A stretch of 64,000 nucleotides of DNA, from assembly GCA_963696075.1 (NCBI GenBank), contig CAVOJD010000029.1, positions 682,001-746,000 on the forward strand, read 5' to 3'. Source of the stretch: CAJQQK01 sp963696075 (GTDB lineage: Bacteria; Pseudomonadota; Alphaproteobacteria; Rhizobiales; Hyphomicrobiaceae). Positions 1-8,183 of the stretch are shown here, one piece after another (positions within the stretch are counted from its first letter, which is position 1; the number at the start of each line of letters is the position of its first letter). A model generated the notes under the pieces. The model was not told the origin of the DNA. It searched no databases and saw nothing but the letters and a program-made list of their open reading frames with translations. The position numbers were made by a program, and so were the translations under genes.

Positions 1-137
1 ATGAAGCCGATCCCGATTGCGATCTCGATTATGTACCCAACGTCGGTCGCGACATGAAGGTCGACTACGCGATGTCGAACTCGTTCGCGTTCGGTGGTCT
101 GAACGCGGTGCTGGTGTTCGGCAAACCGCCTGCATAA
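1..137 (+). CDS. fabF: Beta-ketoacyl-ACP synthase II, 3' end only
   Basis: Only the last 44 codons are inside the window, read in the frame starting at base 3 and ending at TAA 135-137; a second in-frame TAA follows. The tail contains VDYAMSNSFAFGGLNAVLVF, which matches the C-terminal SNSFxFGGxNAxLVF block of FabF-type condensing enzymes. These extend acyl-ACP with malonyl-ACP in fatty acid synthesis in the cytoplasm. The catalytic Cys and His residues lie upstream and cannot be seen, so a specialised paralogue (for example one for very-long-chain lipid A acyl groups) cannot be excluded. Confidence 0.8.
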   Translation, partial: EADPDCDLDYVPNVGRDMKVDYAMSNSFAFGGLNAVLVFGKPPA

Positions 138-192
138 TAAGGCCAGCCCAGGCCCCGCATGAGCGGTTCGGCTGGCAGGGAAGGCGGGCCGC

Positions 193-684
193 ATGCCAAC
201 CAATCTGATCCGCCGGAAATTCGACAAAGGTGGCGCGGCAGCGAAATCAGTTGCCGCGCGCCCGGGCGGAACCGAACGCCTGGCCCGCCTCACCGTTGGC
301 CGTCACCACCTGACCCTGGCGCTCCTCGAGACGCGCACCGCGGACGTCATCTGGCGCGCACTCCCCCTCTTTTCGATTGCCGAGACGTGGGGCGAGAGCA
401 TTCACTTCGACACCCCCCTCAAGACCGGTCGCGAACGCACCGCCCGCCTCAATGTCGCGCCGGGAGACGTGTGCTTCTGGAGCGAAGATGAACGCGTCGT
501 CCTTGCCTGGGGACCGACACCGATCTCCCGCCCCGATGAGATCCGCCTCATGCGTCCCTGCAACATATGGGCGCGAACGCTCGGAGACCCGGCGATCCTG
601 GCCAGCATCACCCCGGGCGAGAAGGTCTCGCTCGAACGTGCACCGCAAACGGATCGGCAGATCGATAAGCAGGTCGATCAGTAG
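193..684 (+). CDS. Cyclophilin-like fold protein (TM1367-like family)
   Basis: A 163-residue protein whose central part (about residues 30-150) has the pattern of the small cyclophilin-like beta-barrel family. Recognisable pieces are an ALLETRTADVIWRALPLFS strand pair, then GDVCFWSEDERVVLAWGPTP and a late NIWARTLGDP segment. Family members are cytoplasmic and have no established peptidyl-prolyl isomerase activity. The start follows a GC-rich lead with no strong Shine-Dalgarno site, so the first 25 residues are uncertain. The last seven bases overlap the stop region of the convergent glycosyltransferase gene, so both genes end inside the same 678-684 stretch. Confidence 0.6.
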   Translation: MPTNLIRRKFDKGGAAAKSVAARPGGTERLARLTVGRHHLTLALLETRTADVIWRALPLFSIAETWGESIHFDTPLKTGRERTARLNVAPGDVCFWSEDERVVLAWGPTPISRPDEIRLMRPCNIWARTLGDPAILASITPGEKVSLERAPQTDRQIDKQVDQ

Positions 685-1736
685 AGCGTGGCCGGCCAGC
701 CATAGTCCTCGCTCGGCTGCCCCTCGGTCGTCATGTCCCAGAGATAACGCGCAACCCGGTCGCTGCCGGTGCGCTCCCGGGCAATGCGCCGTCCGATCGC
801 ACCGATCCGCCGGCGTTCTTTGTCGTCCGCAAAAAGCGCATTCATCTTATCGGCCAGGTCCGCGATCGTCGTGTAATTGACGATGCCATCCTCATAAAGC
901 GCCTCGAGCTGCGCCTCGCCCTGGCACAACGCCGTGATGCCGAGCCCCAGGAGTTGGGCAATACGGTTCGAGGAATAGAGAAAGTCGACCGGCCGGCGTT
1001 CGTCCAGCGGCAGGTTGGGCGACATCGCGGCCTGGCCGAGCGCTTCGATGAAACCCGGGCCTCTAAGGCGCGGTGTCCCGAAGATCTTGCCGCCGGCAAA
1101 GAAGCGCAAATCGGGCGCAAGTCCGGCCTGCAGCTCCCGCACCTGCGGCTCACGGCGTTGGTCCCCGTTGCCAAGAAAGATCCCGTCGTAGACGAGAGCA
1201 TCGCGCGCCAGTGCTGAAACATCGACGCCGGCAAGGGCGGGATCGACCGGGTTCGGGCAGAAGGCGACGGAGGCGGGCCGGGGCGCCAGCATTGCGAGTT
1301 TATCGGGCGCGCCGGTTGTGATGAAGGAGGCGTCCATGCCCGCCGCGCGCGCCGTGAAGCGCGCCATCGTGGCCTCGCGAAACGTCGGGTCGAGGTGCAA
1401 CTGCCCGAGGCGGACGCCATCGACAGCGCCGCGCACGGCGTCAAGCGTGTCGCGCTCGGTCATATCGGCATGCCCGAACACGACGAGATGCGGCCGGTAC
1501 GTCTTCGCCGATTCGACGATGATGCGGTTCATGGCCCCGCGCCCGAACCGTTTGCGTGAGAAGAGGCCCACTTCGCGCGCCACGTCCCGGTCCGAGATGG
1601 TGAGCACATGGGCGCCCGCGCGGATAAAGCCGTTCTGGAGCGCGAACCAGGAATTGTAGTATTCCGCCCCGAACGCACCGCGCTCGAAGTCCGCTACGAT
1701 CAGGACCCGTTTTCCCTCGAGCTTGGCTTGTCCCAT
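678..1736 (-). CDS. CgeB-like / GT-B glycosyltransferase
   Basis: A 352-residue protein resembling CgeB/spore-maturation-type glycosyltransferases. It has an N-terminal Rossmann half starting GKRVLIVADFERGAFG and a C-terminal half with PVDFLYSSNRIAQLLGLG followed by a long helical tail (EDGIVNYTTIADLADKMNAL) typical of the nucleotide-sugar-binding half of GT-B enzymes. It would transfer a sugar from a nucleotide donor; the acceptor is unknown. It is followed 38 bases upstream by a second transferase on the same strand, so the pair is probably one transcript serving envelope or surface glycan synthesis. Confidence 0.6.
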   Translation of the reverse strand: MGQAKLEGKRVLIVADFERGAFGAEYYNSWFALQNGFIRAGAHVLTISDRDVAREVGLFSRKRFGRGAMNRIIVESAKTYRPHLVVFGHADMTERDTLDAVRGAVDGVRLGQLHLDPTFREATMARFTARAAGMDASFITTGAPDKLAMLAPRPASVAFCPNPVDPALAGVDVSALARDALVYDGIFLGNGDQRREPQVRELQAGLAPDLRFFAGGKIFGTPRLRGPGFIEALGQAAMSPNLPLDERRPVDFLYSSNRIAQLLGLGITALCQGEAQLEALYEDGIVNYTTIADLADKMNALFADDKERRRIGAIGRRIARERTGSDRVARYLWDMTTEGQPSEDYGWPATLY

Positions 1737-1774
1737 CCCTGCCTCACACCCTGGCTGGTGTCGTTATCGCTCAA

Positions 1775-2518
1775 TCATTTCCAGTAATCACCGATCCACG
1801 TCGCGGGCTTGAGCCCCTTGTGGATGCCCCCCGGCCAGCGCCCGGCCAGCGCATCGTCGGGGTTGGGATGGCCGTGAAAGACCACGATCTTCGCGCCGGC
1901 GGGCACTTTTGACGGCATCAGCCAGTTGGCCGGCATGCCGTGCCATTTGATGCCGCCCGGCAGGCAGTGGCGCTTGAAGCTGACGCACCATTCGGCCGGC
2001 CAGTAGCTCATGTCCCTGACCGAGTGCGACAGGAATGTCTGGCTGTTGCGGTAGGTGTCGATCCAATGCTGATGGCTTTCCGAGTGGAACCGGTCGAGCA
2101 CATAAGAATCCGCGCCGATCGTGAACCGGTAGACGGATGAATTGCCGACGATATCGTCGGGATGCGTCCAGTTGTGGATGATGACGAAATGGCCGGGATG
2201 CGTGAAGAACGGATCGAGGCTGTCGACGACGACGAGATCGAGATCGAGGAACAGCGTCGGCCCTCCGAGATCGCCGAGCCGCTCGTTGAAGAGCCCGATC
2301 TTGCGCCACGGCAGTTGTGATTTGTCCGCATCGACGTTGATCGGCGGCAGGTCGAACGTTTCGACATCGCCATCGAGGCCGGAGGTATCATCGGTGAAGC
2401 AGGCGAACCGGTGCGGAATGGACAGGTTGCGCTTCACCATCGACCGCAGCCGGTTGACGTATTCGGGCCCATAGAGTGTGCCCCACTTCATGCAGATGAC
2501 GTTGACCGGCTCGCTCAT
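1775..2518 (-). CDS. GT-A type glycosyltransferase with DxD motif
   Basis: A 247-residue protein starting MSEPVNVICMKWGTLYGPEY. An upstream in-frame ATG would add 12 Arg/Lys-rich residues and looks less likely. The segment GPTLFLDLDLVVVDSLDPFF carries the DxD-type metal and nucleotide-sugar site of GT-A transferases, and PHRFACFTDDTSGL upstream is typical of the GT8-like fold. A cytoplasmic protein with no membrane segments. It lies just upstream of the CgeB-like gene on the minus strand, so the two probably act on the same glycan. Donor and acceptor cannot be deduced. Confidence 0.6.
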   Translation of the reverse strand: MSEPVNVICMKWGTLYGPEYVNRLRSMVKRNLSIPHRFACFTDDTSGLDGDVETFDLPPINVDADKSQLPWRKIGLFNERLGDLGGPTLFLDLDLVVVDSLDPFFTHPGHFVIIHNWTHPDDIVGNSSVYRFTIGADSYVLDRFHSESHQHWIDTYRNSQTFLSHSVRDMSYWPAEWCVSFKRHCLPGGIKWHGMPANWLMPSKVPAGAKIVVFHGHPNPDDALAGRWPGGIHKGLKPATWIGDYWK

Positions 2519-2618
2519 GCGTTTTCTCCCCACCCGCTTCCGCGCCGGAAGCAACGCCGTTTCGCGGACGCCCCTCTGGGCGCGCGTGTGTGGTCTTTGG
2601 GACGCAAGGCACGGATCG

Positions 2619-2695
2619 TGGTAGGCCCGGAGGGACTTGAACCCCCAACCAGACGGTTATGAGCCGTCGGCTCTAACCAATTGAGCTACGGGCCC
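2619..2695 (-). tRNA. tRNA with anticodon CAT (tRNA-Ile2 or elongator tRNA-Met)
   Basis: The minus strand folds into a complete cloverleaf. The acceptor GGGCCCG pairs with CGGGCCT, the D arm is GCTCAATTGGTTAGAGC, the anticodon loop is CTCATAA (anticodon CAT), the T arm is GGGGGTTCAAGTCCCTC, and ACCA is encoded at the end. The acceptor and loop look more like the alphaproteobacterial tRNA-Ile2, whose C34 is changed to lysidine by TilS, than like elongator tRNA-Met. It lacks initiator features. Confidence 0.9.
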
Positions 2696-2871
2696 GTCCC
2701 AAGCAGCTCCGAGCGCGCCGGATCACCTAGAAGCGCCGGACCTTATGGTCTGCCACGCGAGATTTCAAGCGTGTTGCAGCCCCCCTCGCCAGCTTTCCCC
2801 GCTTGGCCCGCCGGCCCCGGGCATGATAACGCATCAAGCCGCAGCAGCCGGCGGCGAACGGGACCAGTGAT

Positions 2872-3522
2872 TTGAAAGCAATCATCTTTGATTTGGACGG
2901 GACGCTGGTCGATAGCGTCGCAGCCCTCCAGGCCATCGCGAGCCAGTTCATGGACGAGATGGGGTGGCGCCATTTGGAACGCGATGAAGCGCGGGGCTAT
3001 ATCGGCCACGGTTCACGCTGGTTCCTGGAGCAGGCGCTGCGCGCACGCGATGTCTGGGACCCCGACCAGTTCGAGACGCGGTTCCATCGCTTCCATGAGA
3101 TCTACGCCTCGGCGCCCGGCAGCGACAACCATCCCTATCCAGCCGTTGGCGAGGTGCTGGCGCGCCTCGGTGCGCGTGACGATATCGCGCTGGGCCTGTG
3201 CACAAACAAGCCCAAGGCGCCGACGCACGTCGTGCTCGACGCGCATGGTTGGACGCCGCTGTTCGATTGCATCATTGCGGGCGATGAATTGGCCGAACGC
3301 AAGCCCCATCCCCTGCCGCTCGAAACCGTTGTCCAGCGCACCGGCGCGCGCGAGGCCGTCTATATTGGCGACAGCGAGGTCGATTGCGCGACCGCCGCCG
3401 CAGCCGGCATCCCCTTTGTGTTCTTCACCGAGGGCTACTGCAACGCGCCCCTCGACGAGGGCGCCGTCCACGCAAGGTTCTCCGACTATGCCGACCTGAT
3501 GGCGATCCTGGACCGGCTCTGA
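2872..3522 (+). CDS. gph: HAD-family phosphatase, phosphoglycolate phosphatase-like
   Basis: A 216-residue HAD hydrolase starting at a TTG codon directly before KAIIFDLDGTLVDS, which is motif I with the nucleophile and acid/base aspartates. Motif II is LGLCTNKPK, the conserved Lys is in ERKPHPLPL, and motif III is VYIGDSEVDCATAAAAGIPF. The helical cap sits between motifs I and II (about residues 17-85), as in Gph. It probably removes 2-phosphoglycolate; other small sugar phosphates are possible. It is transcribed away from the neighbouring tRNA. Confidence 0.8.
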   Translation: MKAIIFDLDGTLVDSVAALQAIASQFMDEMGWRHLERDEARGYIGHGSRWFLEQALRARDVWDPDQFETRFHRFHEIYASAPGSDNHPYPAVGEVLARLGARDDIALGLCTNKPKAPTHVVLDAHGWTPLFDCIIAGDELAERKPHPLPLETVVQRTGAREAVYIGDSEVDCATAAAAGIPFVFFTEGYCNAPLDEGAVHARFSDYADLMAILDRL

Positions 3523-3668
3523 TACCGCCGCACGCGCAGCCTTACGGTAAATTGCGCTCCGATTGCCCTTTGCACGCCATATCTGCCCGCCCAAGTGAGC
3601 AGGGACCGCACGTGAGCAGGAAACCCACGTAAACAGCGGCAACGAGACCGCAAGGGAGGAGTGCACCG

Positions 3669-4385
3669 ATGAAAACGACCAATTGGATGGCGGCGGCCAT
3701 GATCGCCACGGCAGCCATGGCCGGAGCTGCCACAGCTCAAGCCGATGACAAGCACCCGCGCACCATCACCATCAATGCCACCGGCAGCGTCGAGGCCGAA
3801 CCCGACTATGCCACGATCTCGCTCGGCGTCCTGACCGAGGCCGAGAAGGCCGGAAAAGCCGTCGCCGACAACGCCACGGCGATGTCACGCGTGATCGATG
3901 CCTTCAAGAAGGCCGGCATTCCAGCCAAGGATATCGCCACCGAGCAATATGCCATCAATCCGATCTACGCGAATTACAAGTCCGCCAGCGGCGGGCAAAC
4001 GAACCGTATTGACGGCTTTCGGGTGACTAATTCCGCGACCGTCACCGCGCGCGACGTGACGCGCATCGGCGAATTGATTGATCTTGCCGCCGAGAACGGC
4101 GCCAATCAGTTCACCGACATCTCGTTTCGCGTCTCAGGCCTCGATGAAAAACTCGATGCCGCCCGCCGCGATGCCATGTCCAACGCGATCCGGCGCGGCA
4201 AGCTTTATGCCGAGGCAGCCGGCGTCGAGCTGGGCAAGGTGATGACGATTTCCGAGCATGTCCATGGCATCGCACCGCAACCGCAGTATCGCAGCCGTGA
4301 AGCCTCGATGGCAGCCTCAACCCCGATCGAGCCGGGCCAACAGCGCCTGAGCGTCAGCGTGTCGGTGGTCTGGGAACTGGACTGA
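3669..4385 (+). CDS. SIMPL-domain (DUF541, YggE-like) periplasmic protein
   Basis: A 238-residue protein with a clear signal peptide (MKTTNWMAAAMIATAAMAGA, cleavage after the following ATAQA) and a strong Shine-Dalgarno GGGAGGAG 7 bases before the ATG. The mature part starts with RTITINATGSVEAEPDYATI and continues through ARDVTRIGELIDLAAENGAN to RLSVSVSVVWEL, the standard SIMPL/DUF541 layout. Members are periplasmic or outer-membrane proteins linked to oxidative-stress tolerance, with no defined biochemical reaction. It is monocistronic and convergent with the GNAT gene 8 bases away. Confidence 0.8.
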   Translation: MKTTNWMAAAMIATAAMAGAATAQADDKHPRTITINATGSVEAEPDYATISLGVLTEAEKAGKAVADNATAMSRVIDAFKKAGIPAKDIATEQYAINPIYANYKSASGGQTNRIDGFRVTNSATVTARDVTRIGELIDLAAENGANQFTDISFRVSGLDEKLDAARRDAMSNAIRRGKLYAEAAGVELGKVMTISEHVHGIAPQPQYRSREASMAASTPIEPGQQRLSVSVSVVWELD

Positions 4386-4393
4386 CGCCGCCC

Positions 4394-4996
4394 TCAAAGC
4401 GGCTTCATCCAGAACTGCATGTCCTTGCGGCTCTCATCGCTCTCCCCGATTTCGCGCCAGTCGTAATGGCCGATGAGGCCGGGAACGGGGGCATAGCCAC
4501 GCTTGCGCCAGAAGGGATCGAGCGGGCGGTAGGTCGCGGGCTTGCGCGGGTCGTCATCGGATCGGACCACACCGCAGAATGTCGACTGCGTGAACCGGTG
4601 ACCGCGCCGGTTGAGCTTTAAGGCATGCGCCTCGCGGTGATCGAAGAAGGCATGCCCGAGGCCCTGGCCGCGATAGGGGGCAAGCAGGACGGATTCGCCG
4701 CAATAAAAGATCTGGGCCGGGTCGTAGCCGTGCTGTTCGAACAGCGGCACGAAGTCGTCTGTGTGGCCTGCCAGCGGGGCGGCGGTGGCAGCCCCGACGA
4801 GCTGATCCCCATCGCGGGCGGCCACCACCACAGCGTCCGCGTTGGCTGAAAACGTTGCCAGATAGTCCGCCTCCGAGGCCGCGCTGCCCTCGTAGAGATA
4901 CGGCCATTCGCGAAAAACCGTGAGGCGCAGATGGCTCAAGTCGCTGATCACAGCGGCGATATCCGGTCCGCTGAGCAATTCGATCGTAACCGTCAT
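4394..4996 (-). CDS. GNAT-family N-acetyltransferase
   Basis: A 200-residue protein beginning MTVTIELLSGPDIAAVISDL. The fold is visible as AVVVAARDGDQLVGAATAAP (beta 2-3), YCGESVLLAPYRGQGLGHAF (beta 4 and the acetyl-CoA pyrophosphate loop RGQGLG), and a late KRGYAPVPGLIGHYDW. It would acetylate an amine using acetyl-CoA in the cytoplasm. The substrate is unknown. It stands 22 bases downstream of a nucleoside deoxyribosyltransferase on the same strand, so the two may share a transcript. Confidence 0.75.
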   Translation of the reverse strand: MTVTIELLSGPDIAAVISDLSHLRLTVFREWPYLYEGSAASEADYLATFSANADAVVVAARDGDQLVGAATAAPLAGHTDDFVPLFEQHGYDPAQIFYCGESVLLAPYRGQGLGHAFFDHREAHALKLNRRGHRFTQSTFCGVVRSDDDPRKPATYRPLDPFWRKRGYAPVPGLIGHYDWREIGESDESRKDMQFWMKPL

Positions 4997-5018
4997 GGGG
5001 CCTCCGTATCAGATCAGA

Positions 5019-5609
5019 TCAGCGAAGCGTGCCGAAGTGGCGTGCGGCTGCCACAACCGCCGCCTCGAAGCCCGCGAACGCATAGCGCACCTGATCACCC
5101 GCTTCTTGGCTCTGGATGATCACCCCACCACCTTCCGCGATGGCAACCGGGATCATCAGATTTTCGCACAGCCCGAAATCCTCGATCTCAAGCCCGTCGC
5201 AATCATAGTCGAACGGCAGGGCAGGGCTTGCGCGCCACGCCCGGGCGCGTGCGGCATAGTCCGCCGTCGTGGTCGTGTAGGCAAAGACGGGCCGGTCGAG
5301 GGCGCGCATGAAGCCAACCTCGAACGCGGAGCCGGCGTCCATCGAAACGCCGCGAAAAGGCGTGAGATTGCAGATCGCAGCCTGCGAAGTCCGCATCGCC
5401 CCTTCGTTGGCGAGCGAAATCCGCCGCGCCTGCTCACCCGGCGCCAGTCCCTCAAGATCGAGTTGATTGTCGAGCGGAAACACGCCCTCAAGCCCGTATT
5501 GGGCGCAAAGCTCAGCTTTGCGCACGCCGATGGCCTTGGCATCGGGCAGGAAAACCTCGGGCCCCGCGAGATAGATCCGTGGCTTTTTGTGTGATGGCTG
5601 TTTATCCAT
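5019..5609 (-). CDS. Nucleoside 2-deoxyribosyltransferase family protein
   Basis: A 196-residue protein with the family signatures IYLAGPEVFLPDA at the N-terminus (nucleoside pocket), AICNLTPFRGVSMDAG in the middle, and SAFEVGFMRALDRPVFAYT, whose Glu is expected to be the nucleophile. It exchanges or hydrolyses the base on 2'-deoxynucleosides or nucleotides, a salvage or house-cleaning role. The length is slightly above the usual 150-170 residues. It shares a divergent 51-base spacer with the oxygenase gene. Confidence 0.75.
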   Translation of the reverse strand: MDKQPSHKKPRIYLAGPEVFLPDAKAIGVRKAELCAQYGLEGVFPLDNQLDLEGLAPGEQARRISLANEGAMRTSQAAICNLTPFRGVSMDAGSAFEVGFMRALDRPVFAYTTTTADYAARARAWRASPALPFDYDCDGLEIEDFGLCENLMIPVAIAEGGGVIIQSQEAGDQVRYAFAGFEAAVVAAARHFGTLR

Positions 5610-5660
5610 GCCCCGATCCTTCTCTTGACGAGCCCATCACACGGCTTCTAACAGGCACCC

Positions 5661-6287
5661 ATGGCGAAAATCGAGGACATCTTTGCAACCCGCATCTATG
5701 CCGCCACCCTGAAAGGGGCGGCAGCAAAGCGCTTGAACGACGAGTTGGCGCGCGCGGCCCGCCAGATCGCCGCCGATGACAGGGCCGGCCAGCACTGGAG
5801 CGAGGAAAATCGCTACCCGGGCTACACCTCCTACGCCTCGCTCAACGACCTCACCTGGCGGATGCCGGAGTTCGCCGATCTCGAACGCCATTTGGATGAG
5901 CACGTCAAAGCCTTCGTCAAGGAGCTCGAGTTCGATCTGGGCGGCAAGGCCTTGAGCCTCGACAGCATGTGGATCAACATCCTCGATCCGGGCGGCGCCC
6001 ACCCCGCCCACATCCATCCCCACTCGGTGATATCGGGAACCTATTACGTCGACGTCCCCGATGGCGCCGGCGCGATCCGCTTCGAGGACCCCCGTCTCGG
6101 TCTCATGATGGCAAGCCCGCCCCGCAAAAAGCGGGCAGCGCGCCCCAACCGTCCCTTCACCACCTACGCCCCGCGCCCCGGCATGGTGCTGCTTTGGGAG
6201 AGCTGGCTACGCCACGATGTGCCCGTCAATCTGTCCGAGAGTGAGCGCATCAGCATCTCGTTCAACTATGGCTGGGGCGATGCGTGA
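5661..6287 (+). CDS. 2OG-Fe(II) oxygenase family protein (TIGR02466-type)
   Basis: A 208-residue protein. The C-terminal two thirds form a double-stranded beta-helix. MWINILDPGGAHPAHIHPHS followed by ISGTYYVDVP gives the metal-binding His region, RPGMVLLWESWLRHDVPVNL supplies the distal His, and ERISISFNYGW is the closing strand with the 2-oxoglutarate-binding Arg. The substrate is not known for this family; family homologues occur in marine and soil proteobacteria and in phages. It stands alone between nucleoside salvage and NAD synthesis. Confidence 0.7.
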   Translation: MAKIEDIFATRIYAATLKGAAAKRLNDELARAARQIAADDRAGQHWSEENRYPGYTSYASLNDLTWRMPEFADLERHLDEHVKAFVKELEFDLGGKALSLDSMWINILDPGGAHPAHIHPHSVISGTYYVDVPDGAGAIRFEDPRLGLMMASPPRKKRAARPNRPFTTYAPRPGMVLLWESWLRHDVPVNLSESERISISFNYGWGDA

Positions 6288-6366
6288 GGCAGCCAGCCGC
6301 GCGCCGCTTCGTTTGCGCCACGAAATCGCATTGCACAAATCTCAGAGGCCATCATAAAGTCCGCCC

Positions 6367-8049
6367 ATGAGCGATAAAGCACCCGACCGCCTCGCGATTG
6401 CGATGGCCCAACTGAACGCCGTTGTCGGCGACATCGATGGCAACAAGCAGCGTGCCCTCGACGCGTGGAACGAGGCGCGCGGACAGGGGGCGGACCTGAT
6501 TGTCTTCCCCGAACTCTTCATCAATGGCTATCCCCCCGAAGACCTCGTCCTGAAGCCTGCCTTCGTGGCCGCCTCCAAATCAGCCGTTGAAGCTTTGGCG
6601 CGCGAGACCGCCGACGGCCCCGGCATCCTGATCGGGACCGTATGGCCGGGCGAGACGGCGGGCGGCGTGGTGAACGCGGTCGCCTGCCTGGATGGCGGCG
6701 AGGTCCGCGCCATCCGCGCCAAGGCGGAGCTGCCAAACTATGGCGTCTTCGATGAGAAGCGCGTTTTCGAGGTCGGCCCGATGCCCGGCCCGGTCGATTT
6801 TCGCGGCGTGCGCATCGGCGTGCCGATCTGCGAGGACATCTGGTTTGAGCAGGTCGCCGAATGCCTCGCCGAGTGCGGCGCGGAAATGCTGCTGGTGCCG
6901 AACGGATCGCCCTACGACCGCAACAAGACCGAGACGCGCCAGAACATCGCCGTCGCCCGCGTTACCGAGACCCATCTGCCGCTTGCCTACGTCAACTGCG
7001 TGGGCGGCCAGGACGAACTCGTCTTCGATGGTTCGTCGTTTGTGCTGAATGCCGATAGCAGCCTCGCAGTCCAAGGTCCGGATTGGCGCGAAGCCATGAT
7101 CATGACCGAATGGCGCCGGACGGGCGAGGGCTGGGTGTGTCAGCAGGGTGAGCGTGCACTACTTCAGGAAGGCGATGGCGCAATCTACGCAGCCTGCGTC
7201 CTGGGGCTGCGTGATTACGTCAACAAGAATGGGTTTTCCGGTGTCGTGCTGGGTCTCTCGGGCGGGATCGATTCCGCCCTCGTTGCCGCCATGTCCGTCG
7301 ATGCGCTGGGGCCGGAGCGGGTCCACTGCATCATGCTGCCCTACCGCTATACCTCCGAAGAGAGCATCACGGATGCGGCAGCCTGCGCCAAGGCGCTGGG
7401 CCTGCGCTACGACACGGTCGAGATCGGCGGCCCCGTGACCGCATTCATGGATGCGCTTGGAGATCTCTTCTCCGGCACGGACGAAGGCGTCACGGAAGAA
7501 AACATCCAGAGCCGGACACGCGGCGTCATCTTGATGGCCGTCTCCAACAAGTTCGGCTACATGGTCGTCACCACCGGCAACAAGTCCGAGATGTCGGTCG
7601 GTTATGCGACGCTCTATGGCGACATGAACGGCGGCTACAACCCGATCAAGGATCTCTACAAGATCGAGGTCTACCGCATCGCCGCCTGGCGCAATGAAAA
7701 CCGCCCGGTCGCCGCCATGGGCCCGGCCGGCGAAGTGGTCCCAACCAACATCCTGACCAAGGTGCCAAGCGCGGAACTGCGCGAAAACCAGACCGATCAG
7801 GACAGCCTCCCGCCCTACGATGTCCTCGATGACATCCTCTATTGTCTGGTCGAAAAAGAGATGCCGCTCACCGAAATCGTGGCCCGGGGCCATCCGGTGG
7901 AAACGGTCAGGCGGATCGAGCGGCTGTTATATATCGCCGAGTATAAGCGCCGCCAGGCAGCCCCCGGCGTCAAGATCTCCGTCAGAAATTTCGGCCGCGA
8001 CCGCCGCTATCCGATCACCAATAAATTCCGCGAGCGGCTGGACGGCTGA
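6367..8049 (+). CDS. nadE: Glutamine-dependent NAD+ synthetase
   Basis: A 560-residue two-domain enzyme that amidates deamido-NAD to NAD using glutamine. The N-terminal glutaminase (nitrilase fold, 1-270) shows the catalytic triad: Glu in FPELFINGYPPEDL (about 47), Lys in AKAELPNYG (about 118) and Cys in GVPICEDIWF (about 155). The C-terminal synthetase has the ATP pyrophosphatase loop LGLSGGIDSALVAAMS (about 297) and GNKSEMSVGYATLYGDMNGG. Start ATG with no strong Shine-Dalgarno; length is normal. Full length and intact. Confidence 0.95.
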   Translation: MSDKAPDRLAIAMAQLNAVVGDIDGNKQRALDAWNEARGQGADLIVFPELFINGYPPEDLVLKPAFVAASKSAVEALARETADGPGILIGTVWPGETAGGVVNAVACLDGGEVRAIRAKAELPNYGVFDEKRVFEVGPMPGPVDFRGVRIGVPICEDIWFEQVAECLAECGAEMLLVPNGSPYDRNKTETRQNIAVARVTETHLPLAYVNCVGGQDELVFDGSSFVLNADSSLAVQGPDWREAMIMTEWRRTGEGWVCQQGERALLQEGDGAIYAACVLGLRDYVNKNGFSGVVLGLSGGIDSALVAAMSVDALGPERVHCIMLPYRYTSEESITDAAACAKALGLRYDTVEIGGPVTAFMDALGDLFSGTDEGVTEENIQSRTRGVILMAVSNKFGYMVVTTGNKSEMSVGYATLYGDMNGGYNPIKDLYKIEVYRIAAWRNENRPVAAMGPAGEVVPTNILTKVPSAELRENQTDQDSLPPYDVLDDILYCLVEKEMPLTEIVARGHPVETVRRIERLLYIAEYKRRQAAPGVKISVRNFGRDRRYPITNKFRERLDG

Positions 8050-8183
8050 GCCGTCCGACCCGGCGAGGTGACAACGCCGCGCCCCTGCCATAAGAATGGC
8101 GCGGGCGATGGCCGCGCGCCACGCAACCCGAACCGGCAAAGCCCCTCATCCATCATGCAGCCCCAAACAATGGCTCAAGCAAC